Of a stretch of DNA of 64,000 bases, positions 33,543 through 43,123 are shown piece by piece. The position numbers were made by a program, and so were the translations under genes. Position 1 is the first letter of the stretch. Every line of letters begins with the position of its first letter. The notes below the pieces were generated by a model that was not told the DNA's origin, did no database searches, and saw only the letters and a program-made list of their open reading frames with translations. Source of the stretch: Parahoeflea halophila (lineage in GTDB: Bacteria; Pseudomonadota; Alphaproteobacteria; Rhizobiales; Rhizobiaceae). The stretch spans positions 141,256 through 205,255 of the forward strand of contig NZ_OCPC01000006.1 in the NCBI RefSeq assembly GCF_900220985.1, in the 5' to 3' direction.

Positions 33543-34896
33543 CATTCTGGTCGTGGATGACGAAGCCGACATACGCGAGATCGTATCCGGCATTCTGGAT
33601 GACGAGGGGCATGAAACCCGCACGGCCGCGGACAGTGATTCGGCCCTGGCGGCAATTTCGGACCGCGTTCCGCGCCTGGTCTTTCTCGATATCTGGCTGC
33701 AGGGCAGCCGACTGGACGGCCTCGCACTTCTCGATGAAATCAAGGCGCGCTATCCGGACCTGCCGGTGGTGATGATTTCCGGTCATGGCAACATCGAGAC
33801 AGCGGTCTCGGCCATCCAGCGCGGCGCCTATGATTTTATCGAAAAACCGTTCAAGGCCGACCGCTTGCTGCTGGTCGCCGAACGGGCGCTGGAAACCTCC
33901 AATCTCAAGCGCGAAGTTACCGAGCTCAAGAAGCGTTCCGGCGACCCGGTCGAGTTGATCGGCACATCGGTGGCCGTGTCCCAGCTCAAGCAGTCGATCG
34001 ACAAGATCGCGCCGACAAACAGCCGCGTGATGATTCTTGGGCCCTCCGGGTCCGGCAAGGAACTGGTGGCGCGGCTGATCCACCGCAAGTCGACCCGGGC
34101 CGGCGGTCCGTTCGTCGTCGTCAACGCCGCAGCCATTACACCTGAACGGATGGAAGTGGCCCTGTTCGGAACCGAAAGTGCGGCCAGCCACGAGCGCAAG
34201 GTCGGCGCGCTGGAAGAAGCCCATGGCGGCATTCTCTACCTCGATGAGGTTGCCGACATGCCGCGCGGGACCCAGAGCAAGATCCTGCGGGTGCTGGTCG
34301 ATCAGCAGTTCGAGCGTGTCGGCGGCACCAAGCGGGTCAAGGTCGACGTGCGCATCCTGTCATCGACGGCCCGCAATCTGGAAGAGCTCATCGGCGCAGG
34401 CGAGTTCCGCGAGGATCTTTATCACCGGCTTGCGGTGGTGCCGGTGCGGGTACCTTCGCTCAGTGAACGGCGCGAGGATATTCCCTTCCTGGTCGACATG
34501 TTCATGCGCCAGATTTCCGAGCAGGCAGGCATCCGCAACCGGCGGATTGGGGACGATGCGCTGGCCGTCATTCAGGCCCATACCTGGCCGGGTAACATCA
34601 GGCAATTGCGCAACTATATGGAAAGGCTGATGATTTTGGCTCGCTCCGATGGTCCGGAAACCGCCATCAGCGCCGACATGTTGCCCGATGATGTCTCCGA
34701 CATGCTGCCCAAGACGTCGGCGGCCGGATCGGACCACATCATGACCCTGCCGTTGCGCGAAGCGCGCGAATTGTTCGAGCGCGATTACCTGATCGCCCAG
34801 ATCAACCGCTTCGGCGGCAACATTTCCCGCACCGCCGAATTTGTCGGCATGGAACGGTCTGCCCTGCATCGCAAATTGAAATCTCTTGGCGTATAA
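33532..34896 (+). CDS. ntrX: Response regulator NtrX, AAA+ domain without GAFTGA loop
   Basis: The 454-residue partner of NtrY. It has a receiver domain (Asp53 in LVFLDIWLQG, Lys in FIEKPF), an AAA+ domain with intact Walker A (GPSGSGKE, about 170-177) and Walker B-like YLDEVADM, and a Fis-type helix-turn-helix (NISRTAEFVGMERSALHRKLK). The sigma-54-binding GAFTGA loop is missing: after LFGTES comes AASHERKVGALEEAHGG. It therefore probably acts as a DNA-binding regulator that does not activate sigma-54, as known for other alphaproteobacterial NtrX proteins. ATG at 33532 is chosen for AGGGAA seven bases ahead; an ATG at 33514 is also in frame. Confidence 0.95.
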   Translation: MASDILVVDDEADIREIVSGILDDEGHETRTAADSDSALAAISDRVPRLVFLDIWLQGSRLDGLALLDEIKARYPDLPVVMISGHGNIETAVSAIQRGAYDFIEKPFKADRLLLVAERALETSNLKREVTELKKRSGDPVELIGTSVAVSQLKQSIDKIAPTNSRVMILGPSGSGKELVARLIHRKSTRAGGPFVVVNAAAITPERMEVALFGTESAASHERKVGALEEAHGGILYLDEVADMPRGTQSKILRVLVDQQFERVGGTKRVKVDVRILSSTARNLEELIGAGEFREDLYHRLAVVPVRVPSLSERREDIPFLVDMFMRQISEQAGIRNRRIGDDALAVIQAHTWPGNIRQLRNYMERLMILARSDGPETAISADMLPDDVSDMLPKTSAAGSDHIMTLPLREARELFERDYLIAQINRFGGNISRTAEFVGMERSALHRKLKSLGV

Positions 34897-34950
34897 GCGG
34901 CGCGAAGCGGTTACGGCCGCGCAATCGGATTGGCGCTTAAGGGGTCGGCA

Positions 34951-36327
34951 ATGAAGGTTATCATTTGCGGAGCGGGACGCGTGGGGTACGGCATCGCCGA
35001 GCGCCTCGCAGCCGAAGACAACGACGTCTCGGTGATCGATACTTCCGCCACGCTGGTGCAGGCGATCCGCGACACGCTGGATGTGCGCAGCTATGTCGGC
35101 CATGGCGCCCATCCCGATGTGCTGGCCCAGGCCGGCGCGGACCAGGCCGACATGATCATCGCCGTCACGCTCTATGACGAGATCAACATGGTGGCCTGCC
35201 AGGTTGCGCATTCGATCTTTAACGTGCCGACCAAGATCGCCCGTATCCGCGCCCAGTCCTATCTCAAGTCGCACTGGGCGGACCTGTTCTCGCGCGACCA
35301 CATGCCGATTGACGTGATTATTTCGCCGGAAGTGGAGGTCGGCCAGATGGTGCTGCGCCGTATCGCGTTGCCTGGCGCCACCGATGCGGTGCGGTTCGCT
35401 GACGACAAGGTGGCCATGGTCGCCATCGAGTGTCTGGAGGATTGCCCGGTGGTCAACACGCCGCTGGTGCAGCTCAGCGAACTGTTTCCCGATCTTCTCG
35501 CCACCGTGGTCGGGGTCTGGCGCAACGAGAGCCTGTTTGTTCCGCATTCGTCCGACCAGCTGGAAACCGGCGACCTGGCCTATGTCGTGTGCGACAAGGA
35601 TCATGTCCGCCGCACGCTCGGCCTGTTCGGTCATGAAGAGCAGGAAGCCAGCCGCATCGTCATCTCGGGCGGCGGCAATATCGGCTACTACGTCGCCGCC
35701 GCGATCGAGGAACGGCAGCCCAAGACCAAGGTCAAGATCATCGAGGCGGACCGGGGCAGGGCGGTCTCTATTGCCGATTCGCTCGCCCGCACGGTTGTGC
35801 TGAACGGCTCGTCGCTGGACCAGAACATCCTGGTCGAGGCCGATATTCAAAATGCCGACCTGATGGTGGCGCTGACCAATGATGATCAGGTCAACATCCT
35901 GTCATCGGTAATGGCCAAGCGGCTCGGCTGCAAAGCCAACCTGACCCTGATCAACAACCCGTCCTATCAGTCCTTCACCAAGACGCTGGGAATCGACGCG
36001 CATATCAATCCCCGTGCCGTGACCATTTCGAAGATCCTGCAGCACGTTCGCCGCGGTCGCATCAGGGCGGTCTACTCGGTTCAGAAGGGGGCGGCTGAAG
36101 TCATCGAGGCGGAAGCGCTGGACACCTCACCGCTGGTCGGGAAACCGTTGCGCAACCTGGATCTGCCAGACGGCGTGCGCATCGGCGCCATCTATCGCGA
36201 CAAGCAGGTGCTGCGCCCGGACGGCTCGGTCAAGATAAAGGCAAAGGACAGGGTCGTGATGTTCTCTGCGCTCGATTCCGTCCGTCATGTGGAGCAGATG
36301 TTCCGCGTCAGCCTCGAGTTCTTCTAA
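34951..36327 (+). CDS. trkA: Trk potassium transport regulatory protein TrkA
   Basis: TrkA is the cytoplasmic NAD-binding ring that gates the TrkH potassium channel. The 458 residues contain two RCK modules, each a Rossmann TrkA_N domain (ICGAGRVGYGIAERL near the start; ISGGGNIGYYVAAAI near 235) followed by a TrkA_C domain. ATG at 34951 follows AAGGGG. It lies 54 bases after ntrX and 4 bases before trkH, and this ntrX-trkA-trkH-hfq order is standard in Rhizobiales. Confidence 0.96.
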   Translation: MKVIICGAGRVGYGIAERLAAEDNDVSVIDTSATLVQAIRDTLDVRSYVGHGAHPDVLAQAGADQADMIIAVTLYDEINMVACQVAHSIFNVPTKIARIRAQSYLKSHWADLFSRDHMPIDVIISPEVEVGQMVLRRIALPGATDAVRFADDKVAMVAIECLEDCPVVNTPLVQLSELFPDLLATVVGVWRNESLFVPHSSDQLETGDLAYVVCDKDHVRRTLGLFGHEEQEASRIVISGGGNIGYYVAAAIEERQPKTKVKIIEADRGRAVSIADSLARTVVLNGSSLDQNILVEADIQNADLMVALTNDDQVNILSSVMAKRLGCKANLTLINNPSYQSFTKTLGIDAHINPRAVTISKILQHVRRGRIRAVYSVQKGAAEVIEAEALDTSPLVGKPLRNLDLPDGVRIGAIYRDKQVLRPDGSVKIKAKDRVVMFSALDSVRHVEQMFRVSLEFF

Positions 36328-36331
36328 GCCG

Positions 36332-37801
36332 ATGCTCGGCATCCTGCATGTTCTGGCGGTTGCGGTTGCGGGGCTTTTCACGCTGCTCGTGCCAGCCGTG
36401 CTGTTTGCCATAGCGGACGGTATGCGGGACATGGCGCTGTCGATGCTGCTCGTCGGCTCGCTCGGGGTCTTCGCCGCGCTGATGGTGCTCGGCGCAATCG
36501 CCGGCTTCGCCAGGACCCTGGGCCGGGCATCGGGCTATGTGGCGCTCGTGGCGATGTGGGTGCTGCTGCCGATGGTCGCGGCGGCATCTTTCAAGACACT
36601 GACCGGCTTGAGCTGGATCGATGCATGGTTCGAATCGGTATCGGCACTGACGACATCCGGCGCCACCCTCCTGTCCCGCGAAACCGCGCCGCAGGCGATC
36701 CTTTTCTGGCGTGCATCCATCGAGTGGTACGGCGGCTTTCTGACATTGCTGTCGATCATCCATGTGCTGGCGCCCGGCGGCTTTGGTGGTTTGCCGGCCG
36801 GTGACCGGCGGGTAATTACTGGCAGCGCCAGCAACATGACCATTGATCTGCGCGATTTTCGCCGGGTACTCGGTCAGTACGTTTTGATTACCTTCGTCGT
36901 CTTTGTCGGCTTGATGCTGTCCGGCGTGAATGGTCCCTATTCGGCCATGCTGTCGATGGTGGTGATCGCCACCGGCGGATTCCTGCCGTTCGACGGGGCG
37001 CTGGAAAACCAGGCCGGACCGATGGCCCAGTTGGTGCTCACCTTTGGCTTGCTGCTCGGCACGGTAAGCGTATTCTGGCGCCGGCGGATGCTGCGCACAC
37101 CGAAGCAGCTGTTGACGGGTAACCCGGAAATTGCGCTTATCTTTGTTGTGGTTGTGCTCGTGGCCATGCTCTATGCGGTTCGGTTGTCGACCGTTTCCGG
37201 AGGCGCGTCCCTCGGACCGATCTTTATCGAGGGCCTGCTTGCATCCTCCTCGCTAATCGCCACCAGTGGCATAGAAAGCCGGCCGGGCGTCATCGCCCTG
37301 TTGCCGGATCTGGTCGTCCTAATGATCGTGCTGGTCGGGGGCGGAATCTACTCCACAACCGGCGGCTTCAAACTCTACCGGATTGCCGCGATGGCCGTTC
37401 ATTCGGCGCGCGAGCTCAATCAGTTGATCTATCCCAGCAGCGTAACGAACCTGCGTTTCGGACGGCATCTCATCGACGAAAAAACCATGCGCGCGATCTG
37501 GACCTATTTTTCCTTATCGCTGCTCGTTGTTGCGTTCGGCGCGTTGGCCTTTACTTTGGAGACAGCAGAATTCGAAGGCGGCATTACAATGGCAGTTGCG
37601 TTCTTCTCCAATGCCGGACCGGTCTACGAAGCCTTGATCCCGCCAACCTATGTCACTGAACCGGTCAATGAGGTGTGGCCGCAATTCCAGGCCATGCCGG
37701 CGTCCGGGAAAATTGCTGCCATTATCATCATGACCCTGGGGCGGCTTGAAATTATGGTTGTGTTCGCCGTTCTGAATGTCCGCTACTGGATGAGCCGCTA
37801 G
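36332..37801 (+). CDS. trkH: Trk/Ktr family potassium uptake protein TrkH
   Basis: Integral membrane potassium channel subunit working with TrkA. The 489 residues from the ATG at 36332 show about ten to twelve hydrophobic segments and the family's four pore repeats with selectivity-filter-like glycines: SVSALTTSGATLL, VVIATGGFLPF, SSLIATSGIESR and FFSNAGPVYEA. The gate segment GGGIYSTTGGFKLYR in the third repeat is also conserved. The frame is open 15 codons upstream inside trkA, but those residues do not fit. Confidence 0.93.
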   Translation: MLGILHVLAVAVAGLFTLLVPAVLFAIADGMRDMALSMLLVGSLGVFAALMVLGAIAGFARTLGRASGYVALVAMWVLLPMVAAASFKTLTGLSWIDAWFESVSALTTSGATLLSRETAPQAILFWRASIEWYGGFLTLLSIIHVLAPGGFGGLPAGDRRVITGSASNMTIDLRDFRRVLGQYVLITFVVFVGLMLSGVNGPYSAMLSMVVIATGGFLPFDGALENQAGPMAQLVLTFGLLLGTVSVFWRRRMLRTPKQLLTGNPEIALIFVVVVLVAMLYAVRLSTVSGGASLGPIFIEGLLASSSLIATSGIESRPGVIALLPDLVVLMIVLVGGGIYSTTGGFKLYRIAAMAVHSARELNQLIYPSSVTNLRFGRHLIDEKTMRAIWTYFSLSLLVVAFGALAFTLETAEFEGGITMAVAFFSNAGPVYEALIPPTYVTEPVNEVWPQFQAMPASGKIAAIIIMTLGRLEIMVVFAVLNVRYWMSR

Positions 37802-38267
37802 CAATCGCGGCAATGCCGTTCGGGCAACTGGTTGTCCGCAGTTTGCAGGCGATGCCGGACTGCCGGCCACGATCAAGCCCTCATTGTTTCAGTTAGTCCC
37901 GACGCTGCGGCAGAAAGCCAGCACCGTGGGCCCGCCACCCTGAGATTCCAGGGGGATCGCGGATTTCGTCGGCCTGCATGGCGAGTGGAAATTGGCGCAG
38001 TGAATTGCATGCACGAAAACAAGTGTTTACAAAACACCGCAACAATGGTCTTCTCTACAGCGTTCGGACGAGCAATTTTCTGTCAGCGGCGAGACTACCA
38101 TATCTGTCGGCCAGAAGGAGTGGGATTGTTCGGGGCTTGACGTTGCGTAAGCTTTTTGGCTGCGCTGCGCTTTTTTCATCTCTGGGGAAAGCGAATGTCA
38201 TAGGGATAGGACACGTGCGGTAATGACCTGCGGTTAGCGGGCAAGAAAAAGACGGATAATAGGCGCA
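37802..38267. other. Intergenic region between trkH and hfq
   Basis: I see no gene in these 466 bases. Two frames (37832-38140 and 37978-38223) lack ribosome binding sites and similarity. The last 150 bases are locally T-rich and probably contain the hfq promoter: TTGACG at 38137-38142 resembles a -35 box, but no good -10 follows at the right distance. A long leader for hfq would be consistent with its known autoregulation in other bacteria. Confidence 0.4.
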
Positions 38268-38516
38268 ATGGCGGAGCGTTCACAGAACCTGCAGGATCTC
38301 TTTCTCAACACGGTTCGGAAACAGAAAATCTCTCTGACGATCTTTCTGATCAACGGGGTGAAGTTGACCGGTGTGGTCACTTCTTTCGACAATTTCTGCG
38401 TGTTGTTGAGACGCGACGGGCATTCGCAGCTTGTCTACAAGCATGCGATTTCCACGATCATGCCAAGTCAGCCTGTGCAGATGTTTGAAAACGAGGACGC
38501 CGCAAGCGGCGCCTGA
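38268..38516 (+). CDS. hfq: RNA chaperone Hfq
   Basis: Hfq forms a hexameric Sm ring that pairs small RNAs with mRNAs. The 82 residues include the Sm1 motif ([20 protein letters not shown] and [21 protein letters not shown]) and the Sm2 motif YKHAIST. The distal Q-N-L start ([11 protein letters not shown]) and the rim-like RRDG region are intact. The tail is short, as in Rhizobiales. ATG at 38268. hflX follows in the usual order. Confidence 0.97.
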   Translation: MAERSQNLQDLFLNTVRKQKISLTIFLINGVKLTGVVTSFDNFCVLLRRDGHSQLVYKHAISTIMPSQPVQMFENEDAASGA

Positions 38517-38586
38517 CAGGACAACGCAAATCGAAACTGTAGACAGCTCTGGTAATTTCAACGACCCGGACAGCAAGTCCGGCGTC

Positions 38587-39897
38587 ATGCGCGCGATTGT
38601 GCTGGTTCCCACCTTGCGCACGCGCAATGCCGCGCCCGGAAGCGGCGAGCCTGACAAGCGCCCCGATGCCAACCGCCTGGCTGAAGCCGTTGGACTGGCC
38701 GGTGCCATCAATCTCGAGGTCGCTGAGGCGCTGATCGTGCCTGTGTCCGCCCCGCGGCCGTCGACGCTGTTCGGCAAGGGCAAGATGCTCGAGATCGATG
38801 CGCTGATCCATTCCACCGATGCCAAGCTGGTCATTGTGGATCACCCGCTCACCCCGGTCCAGCAGCGCAACATGGAGACCGAGTGGAAGGTCAAGGTGAT
38901 CGACCGGACCGGACTCATTCTCGAGATCTTCGGTCGCCGCGCCTCCACCAAGGAAGGTGTGCTGCAGGTCGAGCTTGCGCATCTCAACTATCAGCGCGGC
39001 CGGCTCGTCCGCAGCTGGACCCACCTTGAACGCCAGCGCGGCGGCGGCGGCTTCATGGGCGGTCCCGGCGAAACCCAGATCGAGGCCGACCGGCGGCTGC
39101 TGCAGGAACGCATCGTCAAGCTGGAGCGCGAGCTCGAGCAGGTGCGCCGCACGCGCCAGCTCCACCGCGCCAAGCGCAAGAAGGTTCCGCATCCGATCGT
39201 GGCGCTTGTCGGCTACACCAATGCCGGCAAATCGACGCTGTTCAACCGCATCACCGGCGCGGCGGTGATGGCCGAGGACATGTTGTTTGCCACGCTCGAC
39301 CCGACGCTGAGGCGGATGAAGCTGCCGCACGGCGCCACCGTCATCCTCTCCGACACGGTTGGGTTCATTTCCGATCTGCCAACCCATCTGGTTGCCGCCT
39401 TCCGGGCAACGCTGGAAGAGGTGATCGAGGCCGATCTGATCCTGCATGTGCGCGATATGGCCGATCCCGACCGCAGCTCGCAGGCAGCAGATGTCGAGGC
39501 GATCCTCAACAGTCTCGGCGTTGGCGAAATCAAGCCGCAGCGGATGCTGGAGGTCTGGAACAAGGTCGATCTGCTCGAATCCGAAGCGGCAGAGGCATTA
39601 CGCGCGCGCGCCGGGTCGGGCGAGGCCGTCGTGGTCTCGGCGTTGAATGGCGACGGTGTCGACACGCTGCTTGCCGCAGTCGAGGAGCGGATTTCGGGAA
39701 AACTTATCACCCGCACCATCCTGCTCACTGCGCAGCAATTGCCGGTGATGTCCTGGATCTACGAGCGCGGCCGGGTGCAAAACCGAGTCGATCACGAAGA
39801 CGGCTCGGTGGAACTGACCGCCGAATTCACCGTCGCCGACGACCAAGATCTCGACCGGCTGCTGGGTCTGGGGCCGAAGCCGGAAGCAGATTACTAG
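38587..39897 (+). CDS. hflX: Ribosome-associated GTPase HflX
   Basis: HflX splits stalled or heat-damaged ribosomes. From the first usable ATG (38587) it has 436 residues: an N-terminal HflX domain (RPSTLFGKGKMLEID, DHPLTPVQQRNME), a coiled coil with GPGETQIEADRRLLQERI, and the G domain with GYTNAGKSTLF (G1), DTVGFISDLP (G3) and NKVD (G4). The frame stays open upstream through the hfq stop, with plausible residues but no ATG, GTG or TTG between 38517 and 38586, so the real start could be earlier only with a rare codon. Confidence 0.92.
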   Translation: MRAIVLVPTLRTRNAAPGSGEPDKRPDANRLAEAVGLAGAINLEVAEALIVPVSAPRPSTLFGKGKMLEIDALIHSTDAKLVIVDHPLTPVQQRNMETEWKVKVIDRTGLILEIFGRRASTKEGVLQVELAHLNYQRGRLVRSWTHLERQRGGGGFMGGPGETQIEADRRLLQERIVKLERELEQVRRTRQLHRAKRKKVPHPIVALVGYTNAGKSTLFNRITGAAVMAEDMLFATLDPTLRRMKLPHGATVILSDTVGFISDLPTHLVAAFRATLEEVIEADLILHVRDMADPDRSSQAADVEAILNSLGVGEIKPQRMLEVWNKVDLLESEAAEALRARAGSGEAVVVSALNGDGVDTLLAAVEERISGKLITRTILLTAQQLPVMSWIYERGRVQNRVDHEDGSVELTAEFTVADDQDLDRLLGLGPKPEADY

Positions 39898-39932
39898 ATT
39901 CGGTTATTCTCTGGATCGGATTGCTGTCTGCC

Positions 39933-40754
39933 TCAGCCGGACGACTTCGCCTCCTGCCACAGCCTTTCCATCTCCTCGAGCGTCGCCTCGTCGGGTGTCT
40001 TGCCAAGTTTCGCCAATCCAGCCTCTACATGGCCAAAACGGTTGCGGAACTTGGTGTTGGTCGACCTCAACGCATCTTCCGGGTCGGCCTTGAGGTGGCG
40101 TGCGAGATTGGCGACGGCGAAGATCACGTCGCCCAGTTCTCCTGCAGCCTTGCTCGTCTCGCCGCCGGCGATCTCAGCGCGCAACTCGGCGATTTCTTCC
40201 TCTATCTTGTCGAGAACCGGGCCGGCCGCCCCCCAGTCGAAGCCGACGCGTGAGGCGGCTTCCTGCAGTTTCAGCGCTTCCATCAGCGCGGGCAGGGCGC
40301 GCGGAATACCGGTCAATTGCCCGGCCGCTTCGGTTTCCGGCAATCCCCGGGCGGCGCGACGCAATGCCCGCTCGCGCTTTTCGGCGGCCTTGATGTCCGC
40401 CCACTGCGCCTTGACCTTGTCCGGGGTGTCGGCCTCCGAGCGCTCGAATACATGCGGATGCCGCCGGATCATTTTCCGGGTGATCGCCTCGACCACGTCT
40501 TCGAACGAGAACAGCTGCTGCTCTTCGGCCATGCGGGCATGGAACACCACCTGCAACAGGAGATCGCCAAGTTCGTCGCAGAGATCCTCGGGATCATTGC
40601 GCTCGATCGCGTCGGCCACCTCGTAGGCTTCCTCGATCGTGTAGGGCTTGATGCTGGAGAAATCCTGCTTGATGTCCCACGGGCAACCGGTCTCCGGATG
40701 TCGGAGCGCCGCCATGATCTCGATAAGACCGGAAATGTCGCGTGATGGTTTCAT
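39933..40754 (-). CDS. mazG: Nucleoside triphosphate pyrophosphohydrolase MazG
   Basis: MazG hydrolyses NTPs to NMPs, limiting non-canonical nucleotides and lowering (p)ppGpp responses. The 273 residues carry two MazG folds; the N-terminal one shows RHPETGCPWDIKQDF, the metal-binding EEAYEVADAI and DELGDLLLQVVFHA, and the C-terminal one EEIAELRAEI and ELGDVIFAVANLARH. ATG at 40754. Convergent with hflX, with a 35-base gap. Confidence 0.95.
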   Translation of the reverse strand: MKPSRDISGLIEIMAALRHPETGCPWDIKQDFSSIKPYTIEEAYEVADAIERNDPEDLCDELGDLLLQVVFHARMAEEQQLFSFEDVVEAITRKMIRRHPHVFERSEADTPDKVKAQWADIKAAEKRERALRRAARGLPETEAAGQLTGIPRALPALMEALKLQEAASRVGFDWGAAGPVLDKIEEEIAELRAEIAGGETSKAAGELGDVIFAVANLARHLKADPEDALRSTNTKFRNRFGHVEAGLAKLGKTPDEATLEEMERLWQEAKSSG

Positions 40755-40886
40755 CTGGAGCGTGCCGTGCTGTCTGGATCAATGTATCGGGCGAGACTAC
40801 CCGAGCCGGGGGACGCCCGCGACTTTTCAGCTCCGGGTGTCGGCGTTGTCCACAGATCAAGCCGGCAAGAACGTGCGCGGTCCCAC

Positions 40887-41489
40887 TCAATTGAGCGGAA
40901 TGGCGTTGTCGTCCTTGCCTGCCTGGTAGGCTTCCGACAGCACATCGTAGCGGTCACGGATGCGCCTGGCCTGATCGAGCAGCGGCTGTGCCTCGGCGTC
41001 GGGCAGCGTTGCCATGATGTCGAAAATGCCGCGTCCGTGCCAGAACGCATTGTCGTGATTGTATCCGCCCGGCTCCAGTCCGAAGACTTCCTTGAGCATC
41101 TTGAGATCGTGCGGGATCGAGAAACTGTCGCGCGAATCCTGATGGCTAAAAAAGTAGAAGAAATTGTCGAATCCGGTCCAGGCAATCGCCGACATGCACA
41201 TTGTGCAGGGCTCGTGGGTCGACAGGAATATCATGTCCTTTGTCGATTCGGCCTTCGCGACAGGGCTCTCGTAGAAGCATTTGAGAAGATGGACTTCGCC
41301 GTGCCAGAGCGGGTTCTCGGTCTCGTTGTTGGTCTCTGCCATCACCAGCGAAAAGTCCGATTTTCTAAGCAGCGCGCCGCCAAACACCTTGTTGCCTTGT
41401 GCCACGCCCGTCTCCGTCAGCGGCAGGATATCGTGTTCCATGACGTCGAGCAGCCTGCGCACCAGGTCTGCGTTTTTCTTGATCTCCAT
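40887..41489 (-). CDS. Cytidine/deoxycytidylate-type zinc deaminase, substrate unknown
   Basis: From an ATG at 41489 the protein has 200 residues. The zinc site is clear: His63 and Glu65 in HGEVHLL and Cys95/Cys98 in PCTMCMSAI. The family includes guanine deaminases and tRNA adenosine deaminases; the His-Gly-Glu variant (rather than HAE) and the aromatic stretch DNFFYFFSHQDSRDSF are not typical of TadA. The role is therefore a nucleobase or related small-molecule deaminase. The frame is open to 41603 upstream without similarity. It is divergent from cysG. Confidence 0.75.
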   Translation of the reverse strand: MEIKKNADLVRRLLDVMEHDILPLTETGVAQGNKVFGGALLRKSDFSLVMAETNNETENPLWHGEVHLLKCFYESPVAKAESTKDMIFLSTHEPCTMCMSAIAWTGFDNFFYFFSHQDSRDSFSIPHDLKMLKEVFGLEPGGYNHDNAFWHGRGIFDIMATLPDAEAQPLLDQARRIRDRYDVLSEAYQAGKDDNAIPLN

Positions 41490-41667
41490 GTGAGGGTCCA
41501 GTCTGTCTCGTCCGACCGCAGGAGCGTGACGCGTCGCGGTTACCCATTCTCCATAATCGGATTCTAGAGGTAAAAGAATGTCTGTTCGCCCCCATCGGCA
41601 CATGTTTGTTCCTTCATTTGTTTCGTTTCTTTCCTGAAAATGGCTTCAGATCAGGAGTTTGAGCGAA

Positions 41668-43113
41668 ATGGCGACGCAACCGGCGCAACTGACCACATTC
41701 CCAGCCTTCATGCGGGTTGACGCGAAAAAGGTGGCGATCTTCGGCAATGGCGCCGAAGCCGCGGCCAAGGCGCGTCTGGTTGCCAACACCTCGGCTGACA
41801 TCTCGGTCTATGCCGACGCGCCGGAGGCCGAGTTGATCGACAGCCTGGCGCGGCTTGGCATCGAGCCGCAGCGCGTGCGCTTCGATGTGCGGCAGATGCA
41901 GGGGGCCACGCTGGTGTTTGCCGCAACCGGCGATGCCGCTCAGGATCGCGCCATCGTGACCGCGGCCCGCGAGCGGCGCATCCCGGCCAATGCCGTGGAT
42001 CAGCCAGACTATTGCGATTTTCTCACTCCGGCACTGGTCAACCGGGCGCCGGTGGCCATTGCCATTGGAACCGAAGGCGCAGGGCCGGTGCTGGCGCAGA
42101 TGATCCGCGCCCGGGTCGACCAGATGCTGTCGCCGTCTCTTGGCACCCTTGCGCGGCTTGCGAGCGACTACCGTGTCGCGGTTGACCGCCTGTTGCCGCG
42201 CGGCGTCGCCCGCCGCCGTTTCTGGCGCCGGTTCTTCGAGGCCGATGTGGCAACCCATGTCGACAATGGCGAAATCTCGCTCGCGCGCCGCGCCGCCACC
42301 CGCATGCTGCGGGGCCGTGAACCGGTCCCGGGTCACATCTGGCTGGTCGGTGCAGGACCGGGTGCCGAGGATCTGCTGACATTGCGGGCCCAGCGCGCGA
42401 TGATGGAGGCTGATGCCATCGTCTATGACGCGCTGGTGCCTGAAAGCGTTGTCGCGCTTGGCCGCCGCGACGCTGAGCGTTTTTCCGTCGGCAAGCGCAA
42501 GGGCTGCCATTCGAAGAGCCAGGCCGAAATCAACGATCTTCTGATCCGCCTTGGCCGCGAGGGCAAGCGCGTTGTCCGGCTGAAATCCGGCGATCCGCTG
42601 GTGTTTGGCCGGGCGGGCGAGGAAATGGCTGCGTTGAGAGACGCGGAGGTCTCGTTCGAGGTCGTTCCGGGCATCACCTCGGCGCTTGCCGCAGCCGCCG
42701 ATTTCGAGCTGCCGCTGACCCTTCGCGGCGTGGCCTCGTCGCTGGTGTTTACCACCGGCCATGACCTGACCGGCGCCGCCCTGCCGGACTGGGCGCGGCT
42801 GGCCGTCTCCGGCGCCACGTTGTGTGTCTATATGGGCCGCACGGTGGCCGCCAGCGTCGCCACCCGGCTGATCGAGGCTGGATTGCCCGCCGACATGACG
42901 GTTGCCATCGTCGAAAACGCCTCGCGCGGCGAACGCCGCCTGTTTCACGGCACCCTTGCCGACCTTCCCGCGCTGGAGCACCGCTCCGAGCTTGCCGGCC
43001 CGGTGATGGTGGTCATCGGCGACGCCGTCGCGGGCGCCAATTTCGAGCACTCCACACCCATCGCGGCCGGTCAGCCCAGCGCTGCACCCGCCAACCGAAC
43101 CCAAGCCGCCTGA
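41668..43113 (+). CDS. cysG: Siroheme synthase (uroporphyrinogen methyltransferase / precorrin-2 dehydrogenase-ferrochelatase)
   Basis: A multifunctional enzyme that makes siroheme, the cofactor of the sulfite reductase encoded downstream. The N-terminal half (about 1-210) has the NAD fold (VAIFGNGAEAAAKARLV) and the QPDYCDFLTPA segment of the dehydrogenase/chelatase; the C-terminal half (about 225-465) is a SUMT methyltransferase (GAGPGAEDLLTLRA, RLKSGDPLVFGRAGEE, VVPGITSALAA). ATG at 41668 with AGGAG ten bases ahead; a TTG at 41659 is too close to it. The last 20 residues are an Ala/Pro-rich tail. Confidence 0.96.
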   Translation: MATQPAQLTTFPAFMRVDAKKVAIFGNGAEAAAKARLVANTSADISVYADAPEAELIDSLARLGIEPQRVRFDVRQMQGATLVFAATGDAAQDRAIVTAARERRIPANAVDQPDYCDFLTPALVNRAPVAIAIGTEGAGPVLAQMIRARVDQMLSPSLGTLARLASDYRVAVDRLLPRGVARRRFWRRFFEADVATHVDNGEISLARRAATRMLRGREPVPGHIWLVGAGPGAEDLLTLRAQRAMMEADAIVYDALVPESVVALGRRDAERFSVGKRKGCHSKSQAEINDLLIRLGREGKRVVRLKSGDPLVFGRAGEEMAALRDAEVSFEVVPGITSALAAAADFELPLTLRGVASSLVFTTGHDLTGAALPDWARLAVSGATLCVYMGRTVAASVATRLIEAGLPADMTVAIVENASRGERRLFHGTLADLPALEHRSELAGPVMVVIGDAVAGANFEHSTPIAAGQPSAAPANRTQAA

Positions 43114-43123
43114 GGAGGCCCCG

